Virus record (IMG/VR): IMGVR_UViG_3300010885_054390
Span: 1 to 64,000 of that record
Source: a virus
Reading direction: 5' to 3' (one strand)
DNA: 64,000 bases
Below the pieces are notes generated by a model. It had not been told where the DNA came from, ran no database searches, and saw nothing but the letters and a program-made list of their open reading frames with translations. How positions within the stretch are numbered: the first letter of the stretch is position 1; each line of letters starts with the position of its first letter. Of this stretch, positions 25,149-32,390 are shown piece by piece. Made by a program: the position numbers and the translations under genes.

Positions 25149-25244
25149 ATGACACCCGAAGCCCTCGACATCCTAGACACCATCGTAAGAGTAGCGATAC
25201 CCGTAGTCGTAACTGGCCTATTCGTAGCCTGCTTCCACAGGTGA
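25149..25244 (+). CDS. Single-pass membrane peptide, 31 aa
   Basis: AAAGGAGA precedes the ATG. Sequence MTPEALDILDTIV leads into one hydrophobic helix (VAIPVVVTGLFVACF). Too small for a family call; a membrane-active or regulatory microprotein is possible. Confidence 0.5.
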   Translation: MTPEALDILDTIVRVAIPVVVTGLFVACFHR

Positions 25245-25278
25245 AGAAAAGCCCGAAGCCTTCGACCACCCCATAGGG

Positions 25279-25309
25279 GTGTCACCGAAAGTTTAAACGG
25301 CTCAACCTA
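25279..25309 (+). promoter_or_regulatory. 31-bp bipartite element, copy 2
   Basis: GTGTCACCGAAA, GTTTAAACGG, CTCAACCTA. Preceded directly by the hairpin CACCCC-ATA-GGGGTG. Only 6 bases separate it from the ATG at 25316, which has no ribosome site, implying a leaderless or very short leader. Confidence 0.65.
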
Positions 25310-25315
25310 ATTACC

Positions 25316-25483
25316 ATGAACAACGAAACCGCAACCATCCTCGACGAACTCGAGCAACGAGTCTCTGATATGTATGTCAGCGACTTGTCTACTGGCGAGA
25401 ACAAAGGTGCATCACCCTTGGACTACGTCCGCTGGGCAATCGAGGAGATCGAAGCAAACCACCAACCCATCCTGAAAGGATAA
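25316..25483 (+). CDS. Small acidic protein, 55 aa
   Basis: Begins MNNETATILDELEQRVSDMY; C-terminus DYVRWAIEEIEANHQPILKG is helical. Lies between element copy 2 and the SprT-like gene, 7 bp apart, so it is probably co-transcribed with the metallopeptidase. No family recognised. Confidence 0.6.
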   Translation: MNNETATILDELEQRVSDMYVSDLSTGENKGASPLDYVRWAIEEIEANHQPILKG

Positions 25484-25490
25484 AAAAACC

Positions 25491-26078
25491 ATGAACAAAA
25501 CCCGCGAACAATGGCTACAGAAGGCAGTCGAAGCACTCGACTCGAAGCTCTTCAAGCCTAAAAACCTCTCGCTACCCAAACGCATCCGAGTATCCGTCGG
25601 ATGGCCAGGGGGGCGTGCAGACAGGAGCAAAGCTGTCGGTCAACACTGGAAGCCAACTGCCTCCTCTGACAACCACCACGAAATCTTCATCTCTCCGAAG
25701 ATCGCCTCGAACGGACTGGAAGTCCTGTCCACCTTGGCACATGAGCTTGTCCATGCACAAGTCTTCGCCGAGTACCCCGACGAAGGCCACGGGAAGAACT
25801 TTCGCCGAGTGGCCAACGCCATCGGCCTCGAAGGCGACCCGAAGGTGTGTGGTGCAGGTGAAAAGCTCCGCAACGGCTTACTCAAGGACTTCATCCTTCT
25901 CGAAGGCGATTTCCCCTCGGGAAGCATCGACTTCTCACAGCGGAAGAAGGACAGCACTCGTCTCATCAAGGCAGAGTGTAAGGCTTGCGGATTCGTAATC
26001 CGTACGTCCCGCAAGTGGATTGAGGACATCGGCCTGCCCATCTGCAAGTGTGGCGGAGATTTCCACGAACCCAAATAA
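25491..26078 (+). CDS. SprT-like zinc metallopeptidase
   Basis: 195 aa. HELVH (about residues 83-87) is the HExxH catalytic zinc site, with a downstream GHGKNFRRVA helix (about 98-107) supplying the third ligand region. A C-terminal zinc ribbon has CKACG (about 163-167) and CKCGG (about 184-188). This is the SprT/Spartan architecture, a family linked to cleavage of DNA-protein crosslinks in eukaryotes. Phage substrates are unknown. It is followed by a CobS-like ATPase and VWA-like partner, suggesting a joint remodelling/proteolysis function. Confidence 0.85.
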   Translation: MNKTREQWLQKAVEALDSKLFKPKNLSLPKRIRVSVGWPGGRADRSKAVGQHWKPTASSDNHHEIFISPKIASNGLEVLSTLAHELVHAQVFAEYPDEGHGKNFRRVANAIGLEGDPKVCGAGEKLRNGLLKDFILLEGDFPSGSIDFSQRKKDSTRLIKAECKACGFVIRTSRKWIEDIGLPICKCGGDFHEPK

Positions 26079-26090
26079 CCACCCTAAAGG

Positions 26091-26121
26091 GTGTCACCGA
26101 AAGTTTAAACGACTCAACCTA
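26091..26121 (+). promoter_or_regulatory. 31-bp bipartite element, copy 3
   Basis: GTGTCACCGAAA, GTTTAAACGA, CTCAACCTA, directly preceded by CACCC-TAAA-GGGTG just after the SprT-like stop. It lies 29 bp before the ATPase ATG and would give that gene its own transcript. Confidence 0.65.
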
Positions 26122-26150
26122 ATTGGCCAACCGAAAGGAAAACAACGACC

Positions 26151-27239
26151 ATGAACCCATACAACCTCACACTCAACCAACTTCGCCAAGAATGTGCGAA
26201 GCGTGGCATCGGCTCCCCCAAATGGAGAGCCAACGCCATCGTCGACGAGCTCCGCTCTGCCCTGCAAACCGCAGATCGTGATACTGGCGACTACACACCC
26301 ACCCCAACCCCACAGGAGGACACACCATTGAAGACCGAAACCCCCACACCTACACCTAGCGGTGACGCATTGGCAAGCACACTGCTCCAAGCCCTGCTCC
26401 CTCACCTTCCACAGCAAGGCATCCAAGAGGCTCGAGTACGGCAAATCGTCGCCGAGATCATCGAAGCACGAAGCCCGAGGGAGGTTCGAGTTGAGCTCCC
26501 CTCTGGTGAGAAGGTTGACGTTGGAATTGTGCATCAATCGTTTAACCGCATCCTGCAAGCTGTCTCCGCAAACATCAGCGGTGGCATCCTGCTCGTCGGC
26601 GGTGCTGGTGCAGGGAAGACAACGACCTGCCACAAGGTGGCCGACGCCTTGAAGCTCCCCTTCCGCACCATCAGTGTGTGTAAGCAAACCACCCTCTCTC
26701 ACCTCGTCGGCTTTATCAACGTAAGCGGGGAGTATGTAAGCACACCCTTCCGTGAAGCCTACGAAAAAGGTGGAGTATTCCTCCTCGACGAGTTCGACGC
26801 TGGCAATGAGAACGTGGTGCTGGCTCTCAATTCAGCCCTTGCCAACGGCATCTGCGAGTTCCCCGACAAGCAGATCGAGCGACACAAGGACTTCCGTTGC
26901 CTTGCATCGGCCAACACCTACGGCACTGGTGCAACCCTGCAATTCGTCGGTAGGAATAAGCTCGACGGAGCAACCCTCGACCGCTTCGTGGTCATCGAGC
27001 ATGACTACGACTCGAAGCTCGAGATCGCCCTTTGCGGGAATGACAAGTGGGCAGAGCGTGTGGTGAGCATCCGCAAGTCCATCGACAAGCTGGGCATCCG
27101 CCACATCGTCAGCCCTCGGGCATCCATCAACGGAGCCAAGCTACTCGCCATCGGTTGGAAGCAGGCCGAGGTGGAGCAGGCGGTCATCTGGAAGGGCTTG
27201 GACAAGAGCGAGGTACAGCGAGTGCTGGCCACCCTCTAA
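26151..27239 (+). CDS. CobS/MoxR-type AAA+ ATPase with SAP-like N-terminus
   Basis: 362 aa. The N-terminal 40 residues (LTLNQLRQECAKRGIGSPKW) resemble a SAP/HeH DNA-binding helix pair. After a Pro/Thr linker, the AAA+ core has Walker A GGAGAGKTTT (about 150-159), Walker B GGVFLLDEFDAG (about 207-218), sensor 1 ASANTYGTG (about 252-260) and LDRFVV (about 276-281). CobS/MoxR ATPases normally act as chaperone motors with a VWA-domain partner; the next gene fills that role. Probably a protein-remodelling motor, possibly DNA-targeted through the SAP-like region. Confidence 0.85.
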   Translation: MNPYNLTLNQLRQECAKRGIGSPKWRANAIVDELRSALQTADRDTGDYTPTPTPQEDTPLKTETPTPTPSGDALASTLLQALLPHLPQQGIQEARVRQIVAEIIEARSPREVRVELPSGEKVDVGIVHQSFNRILQAVSANISGGILLVGGAGAGKTTTCHKVADALKLPFRTISVCKQTTLSHLVGFINVSGEYVSTPFREAYEKGGVFLLDEFDAGNENVVLALNSALANGICEFPDKQIERHKDFRCLASANTYGTGATLQFVGRNKLDGATLDRFVVIEHDYDSKLEIALCGNDKWAERVVSIRKSIDKLGIRHIVSPRASINGAKLLAIGWKQAEVEQAVIWKGLDKSEVQRVLATL

Positions 27240-27241
27240 AG

Positions 27242-27272
27242 AGGTCACCCATCCACAACCTACGTCAACCTA
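27242..27272 (+). promoter_or_regulatory. 31-bp bipartite element, copy 4 (divergent)
   Basis: AGGTCACCC, variable middle, GTCAACCTA; same 31-bp span but three core mismatches. Follows the hairpin CCTC-TAAA-GAGG. Lies 28 bp before the VWA-like gene and AAAGGAC ribosome site. Confidence 0.5.
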
Positions 27273-27300
27273 ACTGCCAACCGAAAGGACAAACCTACCC

Positions 27301-28194
27301 ATGACAACCAAACGTTCCAACGCCTCGGACTCCTCCAAGGCAACACAAGTATTCCCGCTAACCTTCGAGAAGTTCCTCGAGATTGCGGGAGACCCCGACC
27401 CCGACCACAACAGCCGTTACAAGTCTGCGAACCAACAGCCCACGTCCAAGACATGGGCAGACGGAGTCGACTACTTCGAGAGCGTAAGGCGTCTCAAGAT
27501 CGGCTGGCCAGAGGGCGTGAAGAAAGCCCGTGAGTTAAGCTCGAAGCTCTATTCACGTTTAAACGCCGAGTACAGCTTCCAACGTGACATCAAGTTCGAC
27601 ACGACTGGTGACTGGTTCGACATCGGACGAGTGCTTGAAGGTGAGCCCGATTGCTGGGGTTCCGAGATCGAGCTTGACGACGAGTTCTCCAATGACAAGC
27701 GTGGGAAGATCGTTCGAGTGGCAGTGAATGTCGGGGCGTCCTGCTCCTATAGCTCGGAGCAAATCCTCCAACGGGGAGTGTATGCCCTCGCCATCGTCGA
27801 CCTACTCGAACGACTGGGCAAGAGCGTCGAGCTCACGGCCTCATGCAAGGTGGAGAAGAACGGCAAAATCTGGGGCTGGGAATTGCCCTTGAAGCAAGCG
27901 GGAGAAGAGCTCTCCCTTGACCGAGTGGCACACATCCTCGGTAGCCCTGCTGGCTTTCGCCGAAGCTGGTTCCGAGTCATCGAGCACACTGACTACCCCG
28001 ATTGCGGAAGCGGTCTCGGATGCCCTACAGACTGGACGGAGAGCGAGCTCAAGCAACGTCAGGTGGACATCTACATCGGAGCGTTGTTCTCGGGGAACAC
28101 CCCTTGGCAGGGCAAGACGGACACGAAGTTCATCATCGAGCAACTGGCCAAGGCGGGCATCAAGTTAGAGCGTGAGGAGGATGCGAAGGCATAA
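27301..28194 (+). CDS. VWA-like partner of the CobS-type ATPase (DUF7192-like)
   Basis: 297 aa. The central segment VRVAVNVGASCSYSSEQI (about residues 139-156) followed by ALAIVDLLERLGKSVELTA (about 163-181) has the beta-alpha-beta layout of a von Willebrand A domain. The metal-site DxSxS is altered to NVGAS, so it may be a degenerate VWA fold. I associate it with phage DUF7192 proteins. MoxR/CobS ATPases work with VWA partners, so this protein probably recruits or presents substrates to the ATPase upstream. The family call is moderate; the pairing is the main support. Confidence 0.6.
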   Translation: MTTKRSNASDSSKATQVFPLTFEKFLEIAGDPDPDHNSRYKSANQQPTSKTWADGVDYFESVRRLKIGWPEGVKKARELSSKLYSRLNAEYSFQRDIKFDTTGDWFDIGRVLEGEPDCWGSEIELDDEFSNDKRGKIVRVAVNVGASCSYSSEQILQRGVYALAIVDLLERLGKSVELTASCKVEKNGKIWGWELPLKQAGEELSLDRVAHILGSPAGFRRSWFRVIEHTDYPDCGSGLGCPTDWTESELKQRQVDIYIGALFSGNTPWQGKTDTKFIIEQLAKAGIKLEREEDAKA

Positions 28195-28221
28195 CGGATT
28201 TGGGCAGTGGGTACTGGTGCT

Positions 28222-28242
28222 CGTGAGGTTCGAATCCTCACG
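28222..28242 (+). other. Isolated tRNA T-arm-like hairpin
   Basis: CGTGAGG-TTCGAAT-CCTCACG is a perfect 7-bp stem with a canonical TTCGAAT T-loop, followed by GGCATCGG. No complete tRNA can be folded upstream (only GATGC at 28180-28184 could pair with GCATC at 28243-28247). It may be a tRNA 3'-end relic, an old attachment site, or a processing signal in the 88-bp gap. Confidence 0.4.
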
Positions 28243-28282
28243 GCATCGGTTAAACGAAACACGAAACATAGGAGCACGAACA

Positions 28283-28552
28283 ATGAAAAGTTTTGCATCA
28301 TTCGAAAAACAATACAAGCCGACCAAGCGTACGCCGACAGCGGACGACCCTAGCGACGACATCCTCTTCGAAACCTACGGAGAGGACGAACAGCTAGTGC
28401 GGAGGACGAACCCGAAGCACGTTTGGACACTGCTCGACGGCGAGCACGAAACAATCATCTGTGCTGGTATGCACTTCTGCAACCGCATCAACTACCTCAT
28501 AACGGAGACCGCATGGGACGATAAAAACCTATGCTTCCGCTATGTCGACTAA
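28283..28552 (+). CDS. Hypothetical protein, 89 aa
   Basis: AGGAG precedes the ATG at 28283. Acidic N-terminus (TPTADDPSDDILFETYGEDE), then a beta-rich region HVWTLLDGEHETIICAGMHF resembling small phage proteins of unknown role. First of a tightly overlapping series of small genes. Confidence 0.6.
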   Translation: MKSFASFEKQYKPTKRTPTADDPSDDILFETYGEDEQLVRRTNPKHVWTLLDGEHETIICAGMHFCNRINYLITETAWDDKNLCFRYVD

Positions 28553-28565
28553 AGGAGAACGAACA

Positions 28566-28775
28566 ATGGACAAATCAATCTACTCACTTGCGGACATTCA
28601 AAACATCTGCGACACCCACGAGTGGTCAGCACTCGTAAACATAGGCGGGGGACAAATAGAGGTGAGCGTTTACGACGATAGCGATGGCTTCGGCGTATTC
28701 ACCCCCACTGAAATCGATGCGGAGACGTACACCTTTAGGTTGTATGACTGCCCATCAAAAGGAGAAAACAAATGA
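28566..28775 (+). CDS. Small protein, 69 aa, paralogue of the 30026 gene
   Basis: AAAGGAG precedes the ATG at 28566. ICDTHEWSALV near the N-terminus and DAETYTFRLYD near the C-terminus align with ICEEWGWSACE and TDGTYNFELKD of the protein at 30026, so the two are diverged paralogues. No known domain. Ends in an ATGA overlap with the next gene. Confidence 0.6.
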   Translation: MDKSIYSLADIQNICDTHEWSALVNIGGGQIEVSVYDDSDGFGVFTPTEIDAETYTFRLYDCPSKGENK

Positions 28776-28930
28776 CACGAGGCGACACACTGCGAAAGAT
28801 TAGAAAGTTGACGTCATTCAAATCCGACATCGGGTTTGCAAACCTTGGACACGGAGAGGCAATCAGCCTCATCGAATGCGTCAACAAACTGGCTACACAA
28901 GCCCTACAGAAAGGAAAAAAGAAAAAATGA
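28772..28930 (+). CDS. Small basic protein, 52 aa, Lys tail
   Basis: Begins MTRGDTLRKIRKLTSFKSD and ends KGKKKK. The tail is encoded by AAAGGAAAAAAGAAAAAATG, so the codons also supply the ribosome site for the next gene. No family recognised. Confidence 0.5.
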   Translation: MTRGDTLRKIRKLTSFKSDIGFANLGHGEAISLIECVNKLATQALQKGKKKK

Positions 28931-29319
28931 AACGAACCATTGAGATCGAAGACACCCTCGAGGAGCGGGTGGCGAATGCCATCGAAAGCGTACAAGACGA
29001 ACTCAAGTCCTACGTCGAACAGAATCCCGAGACTGAAGAGCTCCCATGTTTAAACAACGACTTGGACTACAGCGGTGCCATCCATGAGATCGTCGACGGA
29101 GCGGTGCCCATCTACACCTACGAGATCGAAACCACATGGTTCCTCCATGCAAGAGAGCTCGAGAGTGCCTACGAGAATGCGGGGCTCGGAGACAACCCCC
29201 GAGAGAACAACGGCATGAGTGCCATCTACTGCTACATCATGGAGCAAGTGCAGGAATGGTACCACAAACACGGCGAGGAATACTTCGAAAAGCTCCCGAA
29301 AGGAAAAAAGAAAAAATGA
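28927..29319 (+). CDS. Acidic protein, 130 aa, Lys tail
   Basis: Highly acidic helical protein (EIEDTLEERVANAIESVQDE) ending KGKKKK. The same 20-base tail/ribosome-site sequence as in the previous gene recurs at its end. No family recognised; acidic early phage proteins can mimic DNA, but nothing here proves that. Confidence 0.55.
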   Translation: MKRTIEIEDTLEERVANAIESVQDELKSYVEQNPETEELPCLNNDLDYSGAIHEIVDGAVPIYTYEIETTWFLHARELESAYENAGLGDNPRENNGMSAIYCYIMEQVQEWYHKHGEEYFEKLPKGKKKK

Positions 29320-29474
29320 AAGACGCAACCCAAATCATCGAGGAGATCGAGGCACGACTCCTTGAGTACACAAACCTCGGCATCGATCATGCGAACGACC
29401 AGAACGCAGTGAACGAGCTCGAGAGTGCCGTAAACGAACTCCAACACCTACTCGAATGGATAAAACAAAAATGA
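29316..29474 (+). CDS. Small coiled-coil protein, 52 aa
   Basis: ATGA overlap at both ends. Helical and acidic (MKDATQIIEEIEARLLEYTN; AVNELESAVNELQHLLEWIK). Probably forms a coiled-coil dimer. No family. Confidence 0.5.
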   Translation: MKDATQIIEEIEARLLEYTNLGIDHANDQNAVNELESAVNELQHLLEWIKQK

Positions 29475-29689
29475 ATACTATCACGAAATCTGTTCAAGCG
29501 TACATCGACCACCGCATCGGAGAAATTAACCGAGAGGTGGCCACGAAGCACGAAGAAGCGAAGCGTTCACAAGGTGAGCAACTCGGCTACATCCTCGGAT
29601 GGATAGGCGATTGCCAAGCGAGACGCAGTGAATTGCACGCCGTACAGAGCTTCCTCCGAAAACTAAACCCTAACCAAGAAAGCGTTTAA
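29471..29689 (+). CDS. Small helical protein, 72 aa
   Basis: Start chosen at the ATGA overlap (29471); an ATG 15 bases earlier is possible. Helical (YIDHRIGEINREVATKHEEA). Ends at a GTTTAACC site. No family recognised. Confidence 0.5.
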   Translation: MNTITKSVQAYIDHRIGEINREVATKHEEAKRSQGEQLGYILGWIGDCQARRSELHAVQSFLRKLNPNQESV

Positions 29690-29694
29690 CCACT

Positions 29695-30033
29695 ATGGCT
29701 AATGCTAAAACATACAAACTGATGGACGGAGAGAAACGGAATCAGGCGAACCCTGACACCTTCTCCATCCCCGAACTCAACGAACGAAACAACCTAGCCC
29801 TCGACGAGTGCTATGCGAAGCTCGGCTTCGTCATGCCACGGCGAAAAAATAGGGTATCCGCAGAAAGAATGTGGGTACGAGTGAAGACGAAAGATGCGAA
29901 GGGCACCTACACTGGTGAGCTTGCCAACGAGCCAGCCTTCGTACCAAATCTATTTTTCGGAACGCCCGTCCGCTTCAAGGCGAAGCACGTACTCGACATT
30001 CAGATGGTGAAAGAGGAGGACAGCGATGAATAA
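29695..30033 (+). CDS. DUF2314-like protein
   Basis: 112 aa. AERMWVRVKTKDAKGTYTGE, then LANEPAFVPNLFFGTPVRF, matches the DUF2314 pattern of E-x-MWV, Y/F-x-G-x-L-x-N-x-P, then G-x-x-V-x-F and a final hydrophobic D segment. The family is an SH3-like beta barrel of unknown function found in bacteria and phages. It overlaps the next gene by 8 bases. Confidence 0.65.
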   Translation: MANAKTYKLMDGEKRNQANPDTFSIPELNERNNLALDECYAKLGFVMPRRKNRVSAERMWVRVKTKDAKGTYTGELANEPAFVPNLFFGTPVRFKAKHVLDIQMVKEEDSDE

Positions 30034-30211
30034 GACCTACACTGACGAACAAGTAAACGCGATCTGCGAGGAGTGGGGATGGAGTGCCTGCGAATGCTCG
30101 AACGAATACGAGAACAGCATTCAAGTATGCACCCATCGTCACGACGACTACTTCGGCAGATTCAATAAAATCACTGACGGAACCTACAACTTCGAACTAA
30201 AGGACGTTTAA
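30026..30211 (+). CDS. Small protein, 61 aa, paralogue of the 28566 gene
   Basis: Shares the ICxxxxWSA N-terminal and TYNFEL/TYTFRL C-terminal signatures with the 69-aa protein 1.4 kb upstream. Preceded by AGGAGGA. Role unknown. Confidence 0.6.
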   Translation: MNKTYTDEQVNAICEEWGWSACECSNEYENSIQVCTHRHDDYFGRFNKITDGTYNFELKDV

Positions 30212-30213
30212 CC

Positions 30214-30399
30214 ATGAACAAACCAGTCAACAGATACCTCATCGACTTGGTAAAGTTTACCGAGCGACTTCGGGAACTGCGGGACAGCGATGCGAACCCT
30301 TGTAACGAGGAGAACGCAGAGGGCTTGTGCCCCTGCCACACCTTCGACCAAGCCATCGATCAACTCGAGAACGTGCAAAGCATTCTCAAAACTCTGTAA
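30214..30399 (+). CDS. Hypothetical protein, 61 aa
   Basis: Starts 3 bases after the previous stop, with AAAGGAC upstream. CNEENAEGLCPCH contains three Cys and one His in 13 residues, possibly metal binding. Helical otherwise. Confidence 0.5.
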   Translation: MNKPVNRYLIDLVKFTERLRELRDSDANPCNEENAEGLCPCHTFDQAIDQLENVQSILKTL

Positions 30400-30411
30400 A
30401 AAAAATCACCT

Positions 30412-30645
30412 ATGATGATATACACACAGGGAAACGCAAAGACTTCGGACGGAACACCAGCCTCCGTGCTTACTCGCCCCAAGCCACACGGCTTCGGCAT
30501 ACCACCCGAGCATTTGGCCAAGGCCGACCGCTATGTGGTGCTGGTAACAGACATCCGCGACCGCGAACCTCCGCATTCACTATGTGAGCTGTACGAGGCC
30601 GAAGCGTTTAAACCTTATTACTCGGAACGCATCGATCAACACTAA
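30412..30645 (+). CDS. Hypothetical protein, 77 aa
   Basis: Begins MMIYTQGNAKTSDGTPASVL; the central YVVLVTDIRDREPPHSLCEL is a beta-alpha unit. No family recognised and no clear ribosome site. Contains GTTTAAAC at 30606. Confidence 0.5.
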   Translation: MMIYTQGNAKTSDGTPASVLTRPKPHGFGIPPEHLAKADRYVVLVTDIRDREPPHSLCELYEAEAFKPYYSERIDQH

Positions 30646-30693
30646 CAACTTTTCGTGGGACAAGACGTTGCAAATCAACGCAAAACCCCCCGA

Positions 30694-30724
30694 ATGTCAC
30701 CGAAACTAAACACACCTCAACCTA
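30694..30724 (+). promoter_or_regulatory. 31-bp bipartite element, copy 5
   Basis: ATGTCACCGAAA, CTAAACACAC, CTCAACCTA; 10 bp before the ATG at 30735, with AAAGGAC in between. A CGTTG/CAACG hairpin (30666-30680) lies upstream. Confidence 0.65.
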
Positions 30725-30734
30725 AAGGACAACC

Positions 30735-31241
30735 ATGAGCAACAACGAAAAACCAAACAACGACGAAACAAACGAAGCACAGAGACAAGCACGCCTCGAG
30801 GAGATCGGGAAGTGCATCACCGACTTCGTGAACGATGACCGCACTCCCGCCATACTCAAGTGGGGCTTACAGATTCTCTTCATCGCTACGTCCGATGACG
30901 ACACGAAGAGCGGAGTAGTAGGCGGTTTGCTGGCCTGCGGGCACAGAGCCTTCGACAACGCAATCTCCAAATCGCGAGAGGAGGGCAACGAAGCCTTGGC
31001 CAAGAAGCTCGAGAAAGATAAGAACGACATGATTAAGCTCGCCCTTCAAGTCGACTTCCGTGGTGCGGTAACCTCCGTACTGCGAACGAAGCTGGGCGAG
31101 ATTGCAGACGATGGCGAGGAGGCCGAGGAGGCACCCTCCCCGAAGGTGATAGTAGTCGAGCAAAAGAAACCAGTATCGGAGGACAACGTACTGCTACCCA
31201 AGCAGAAGAAGGAACCAAATCCCTTTGCAGGGAGGAACTAA
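30735..31241 (+). CDS. Hypothetical helical protein, 168 aa
   Basis: Acidic N-terminus, helical core (DRTPAILKWGLQILFIATSD; GVVGGLLACGHRAFDNAISK) and a Pro/Lys-rich C-terminus. Driven by element copy 5 with a ribosome site. No family recognised. The longest gene of its subcluster, so probably the main product of this transcript. Confidence 0.6.
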   Translation: MSNNEKPNNDETNEAQRQARLEEIGKCITDFVNDDRTPAILKWGLQILFIATSDDDTKSGVVGGLLACGHRAFDNAISKSREEGNEALAKKLEKDKNDMIKLALQVDFRGAVTSVLRTKLGEIADDGEEAEEAPSPKVIVVEQKKPVSEDNVLLPKQKKEPNPFAGRN

Positions 31242-31242
31242 C

Positions 31243-31458
31243 ATGAGATTACAGACAAAAGAACAAATCCAAGACTGGCTCAAGAGCTACAAGAAGAACG
31301 ATTCATTTGCGATTCTCTTTTGGACAAAGGACGAGATAGAAGAAAACCTTGGACGTAAGATCAAGGAGACGGAGTGGAAAAGAGCGGTCAATGCCGTTGA
31401 CTCCGACAGCGAAGAGCAGGTGCTCGGGGAAAACATCGAAGAGCACTTGAGCGTCTAA
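31243..31458 (+). CDS. Hypothetical protein, 71 aa
   Basis: GGAGG 6-8 bases before the ATG, 1 bp after the previous stop. Sequence MRLQTKEQIQDWLKSYKKND is helical and charged; the C-terminus is acidic. No family recognised. Confidence 0.6.
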   Translation: MRLQTKEQIQDWLKSYKKNDSFAILFWTKDEIEENLGRKIKETEWKRAVNAVDSDSEEQVLGENIEEHLSV

Positions 31459-31462
31459 CGAG

Positions 31463-31552
31463 ATGACGAGTGGGCAGACATCATTTGCGATGGCTGAAAA
31501 GGTTGGTTGCGATGTAACCTCCGCAATCAATCGTTCCCTACTTGTCGTTTAA
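31463..31552 (+). CDS. Possible small ORF, 29 aa
   Basis: MTSGQTSFAMAEKVG onwards, ending at a GTTTAACC site. No ribosome site; it fills most of a 112-bp gap and may be chance. Confidence 0.25.
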   Translation: MTSGQTSFAMAEKVGCDVTSAINRSLLVV

Positions 31553-31570
31553 CCGAGAGGAAACACTAAC

Positions 31571-31747
31571 ATGAAGTACATTGTATTTGCCGAGAACACG
31601 ACCTACTACTCGATGGAGGTAGAGGCCAATAGTGCGGATGAAGCAAACAAGATTGCCGAGCAGAGCGACGGAGCCGACTGGACGGAAGACTCCACAGGCA
31701 AATGGATTGTAAGCGACGAGCTCACTTGTAGGAAACCAAACAACTAG
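31571..31747 (+). CDS. DpnD/PcfM-like small protein, 58 aa
   Basis: GAGAGGA upstream. MKYIVFAENTTYYSMEVEAN, then SADEANKIA, matches the beta-strand, V-x-A-x-S/A-x-D/E-E-A pattern of DpnD/PcfM-like and related small beta-alpha domains common on mobile elements. Function unknown. Confidence 0.55.
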   Translation: MKYIVFAENTTYYSMEVEANSADEANKIAEQSDGADWTEDSTGKWIVSDELTCRKPNN

Positions 31748-31760
31748 GAAAATAAAAACT

Positions 31761-31970
31761 ATGCAAATTATACGCAAATCACCAGTCAGTCTCAAAATCC
31801 AATCGATGCACCTCGACATCAGCGAGCTTCAATGGACTCGGTACCTGCGAGGAGATGGTTTGATTCAAGATATATTTCCAAACTTAACCGCCGATGAGCG
31901 GGAGTTTATTAAATCAGGCATAACCAACGAGGAGTGGAAAATCCTCTTTGAACCAACGGAGGAAAGTTAA
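31761..31970 (+). CDS. Conserved phage protein, 69 aa
   Basis: LQWTRYLRGDGLIQDIFPNL followed by ADEREFIKSGI resembles a recurring small phage protein with W-x-x-G-x-LIQDxFP and DEREFL-x-G motifs. No function is known to me. A start with little ribosome-site support (GGAAAATAAAAACT). Confidence 0.6.
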   Translation: MQIIRKSPVSLKIQSMHLDISELQWTRYLRGDGLIQDIFPNLTADEREFIKSGITNEEWKILFEPTEES

Positions 31971-31971
31971 A

Positions 31972-32172
31972 ATGATATTCGAACGTGGAGAATATAAAGG
32001 CAACCCAACACTAATCATCAAGCGAGACGAGCGGGACAGATTTCCCTTTAGTCTCGGACTACGGAAGGCGGAGATGCTCCTCCAAACAGAGGTGCAAAAC
32101 CAACTCGAGAAGTTTGTGCTTGAACACAAGGTTGACGATGGGCTTGAGAACAATGATGGCGAACACGCATGA
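31972..32172 (+). CDS. Hypothetical protein, 66 aa
   Basis: GGAGG lies 11 bases upstream of the ATG at 31972, one base after the previous stop. GNPTLIIKRDERDRFPFSLG then a helix (LRKAEMLLQTEVQNQLEKFV). Similar small proteins occur in mobile elements. No function assigned. Confidence 0.55.
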   Translation: MIFERGEYKGNPTLIIKRDERDRFPFSLGLRKAEMLLQTEVQNQLEKFVLEHKVDDGLENNDGEHA

Positions 32173-32390
32173 GTAGCCTCATAAACAAGCGGATGTTCAA
32201 GACGTACTTGCTTTCGCTATCGAAGGTAAATGCGGACAAACGCAACGAGGCTCGAAGGGAGATGGGGATACTTGCCAACCTAAAGCCCCACTCCCGAGTC
32301 TCAAAGGAAACCTACGACAACGCAACCGCCCATCTAATCAACTGGATGAAGGCACACATCATCGAAAAGAAAAAAGGAAAAACATTATGA
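32169..32390 (+). CDS. Small basic protein, 73 aa
   Basis: ATGA overlap at the start. Basic helical protein ending EKKKGKTL; the Lys codons carry AAAAGGAAAAA, a ribosome site for the next gene. No family recognised. Confidence 0.5.
   Translation: MSSLINKRMFKTYLLSLSKVNADKRNEARREMGILANLKPHSRVSKETYDNATAHLINWMKAHIIEKKKGKTL

Noticed and set aside
28180-28248. Complete tRNA ending in the T-arm at 28222
   Set aside because: Only five acceptor pairs form, no D-arm or 7-nt anticodon loop can be drawn, and the 5' part lies inside the VWA-like gene.
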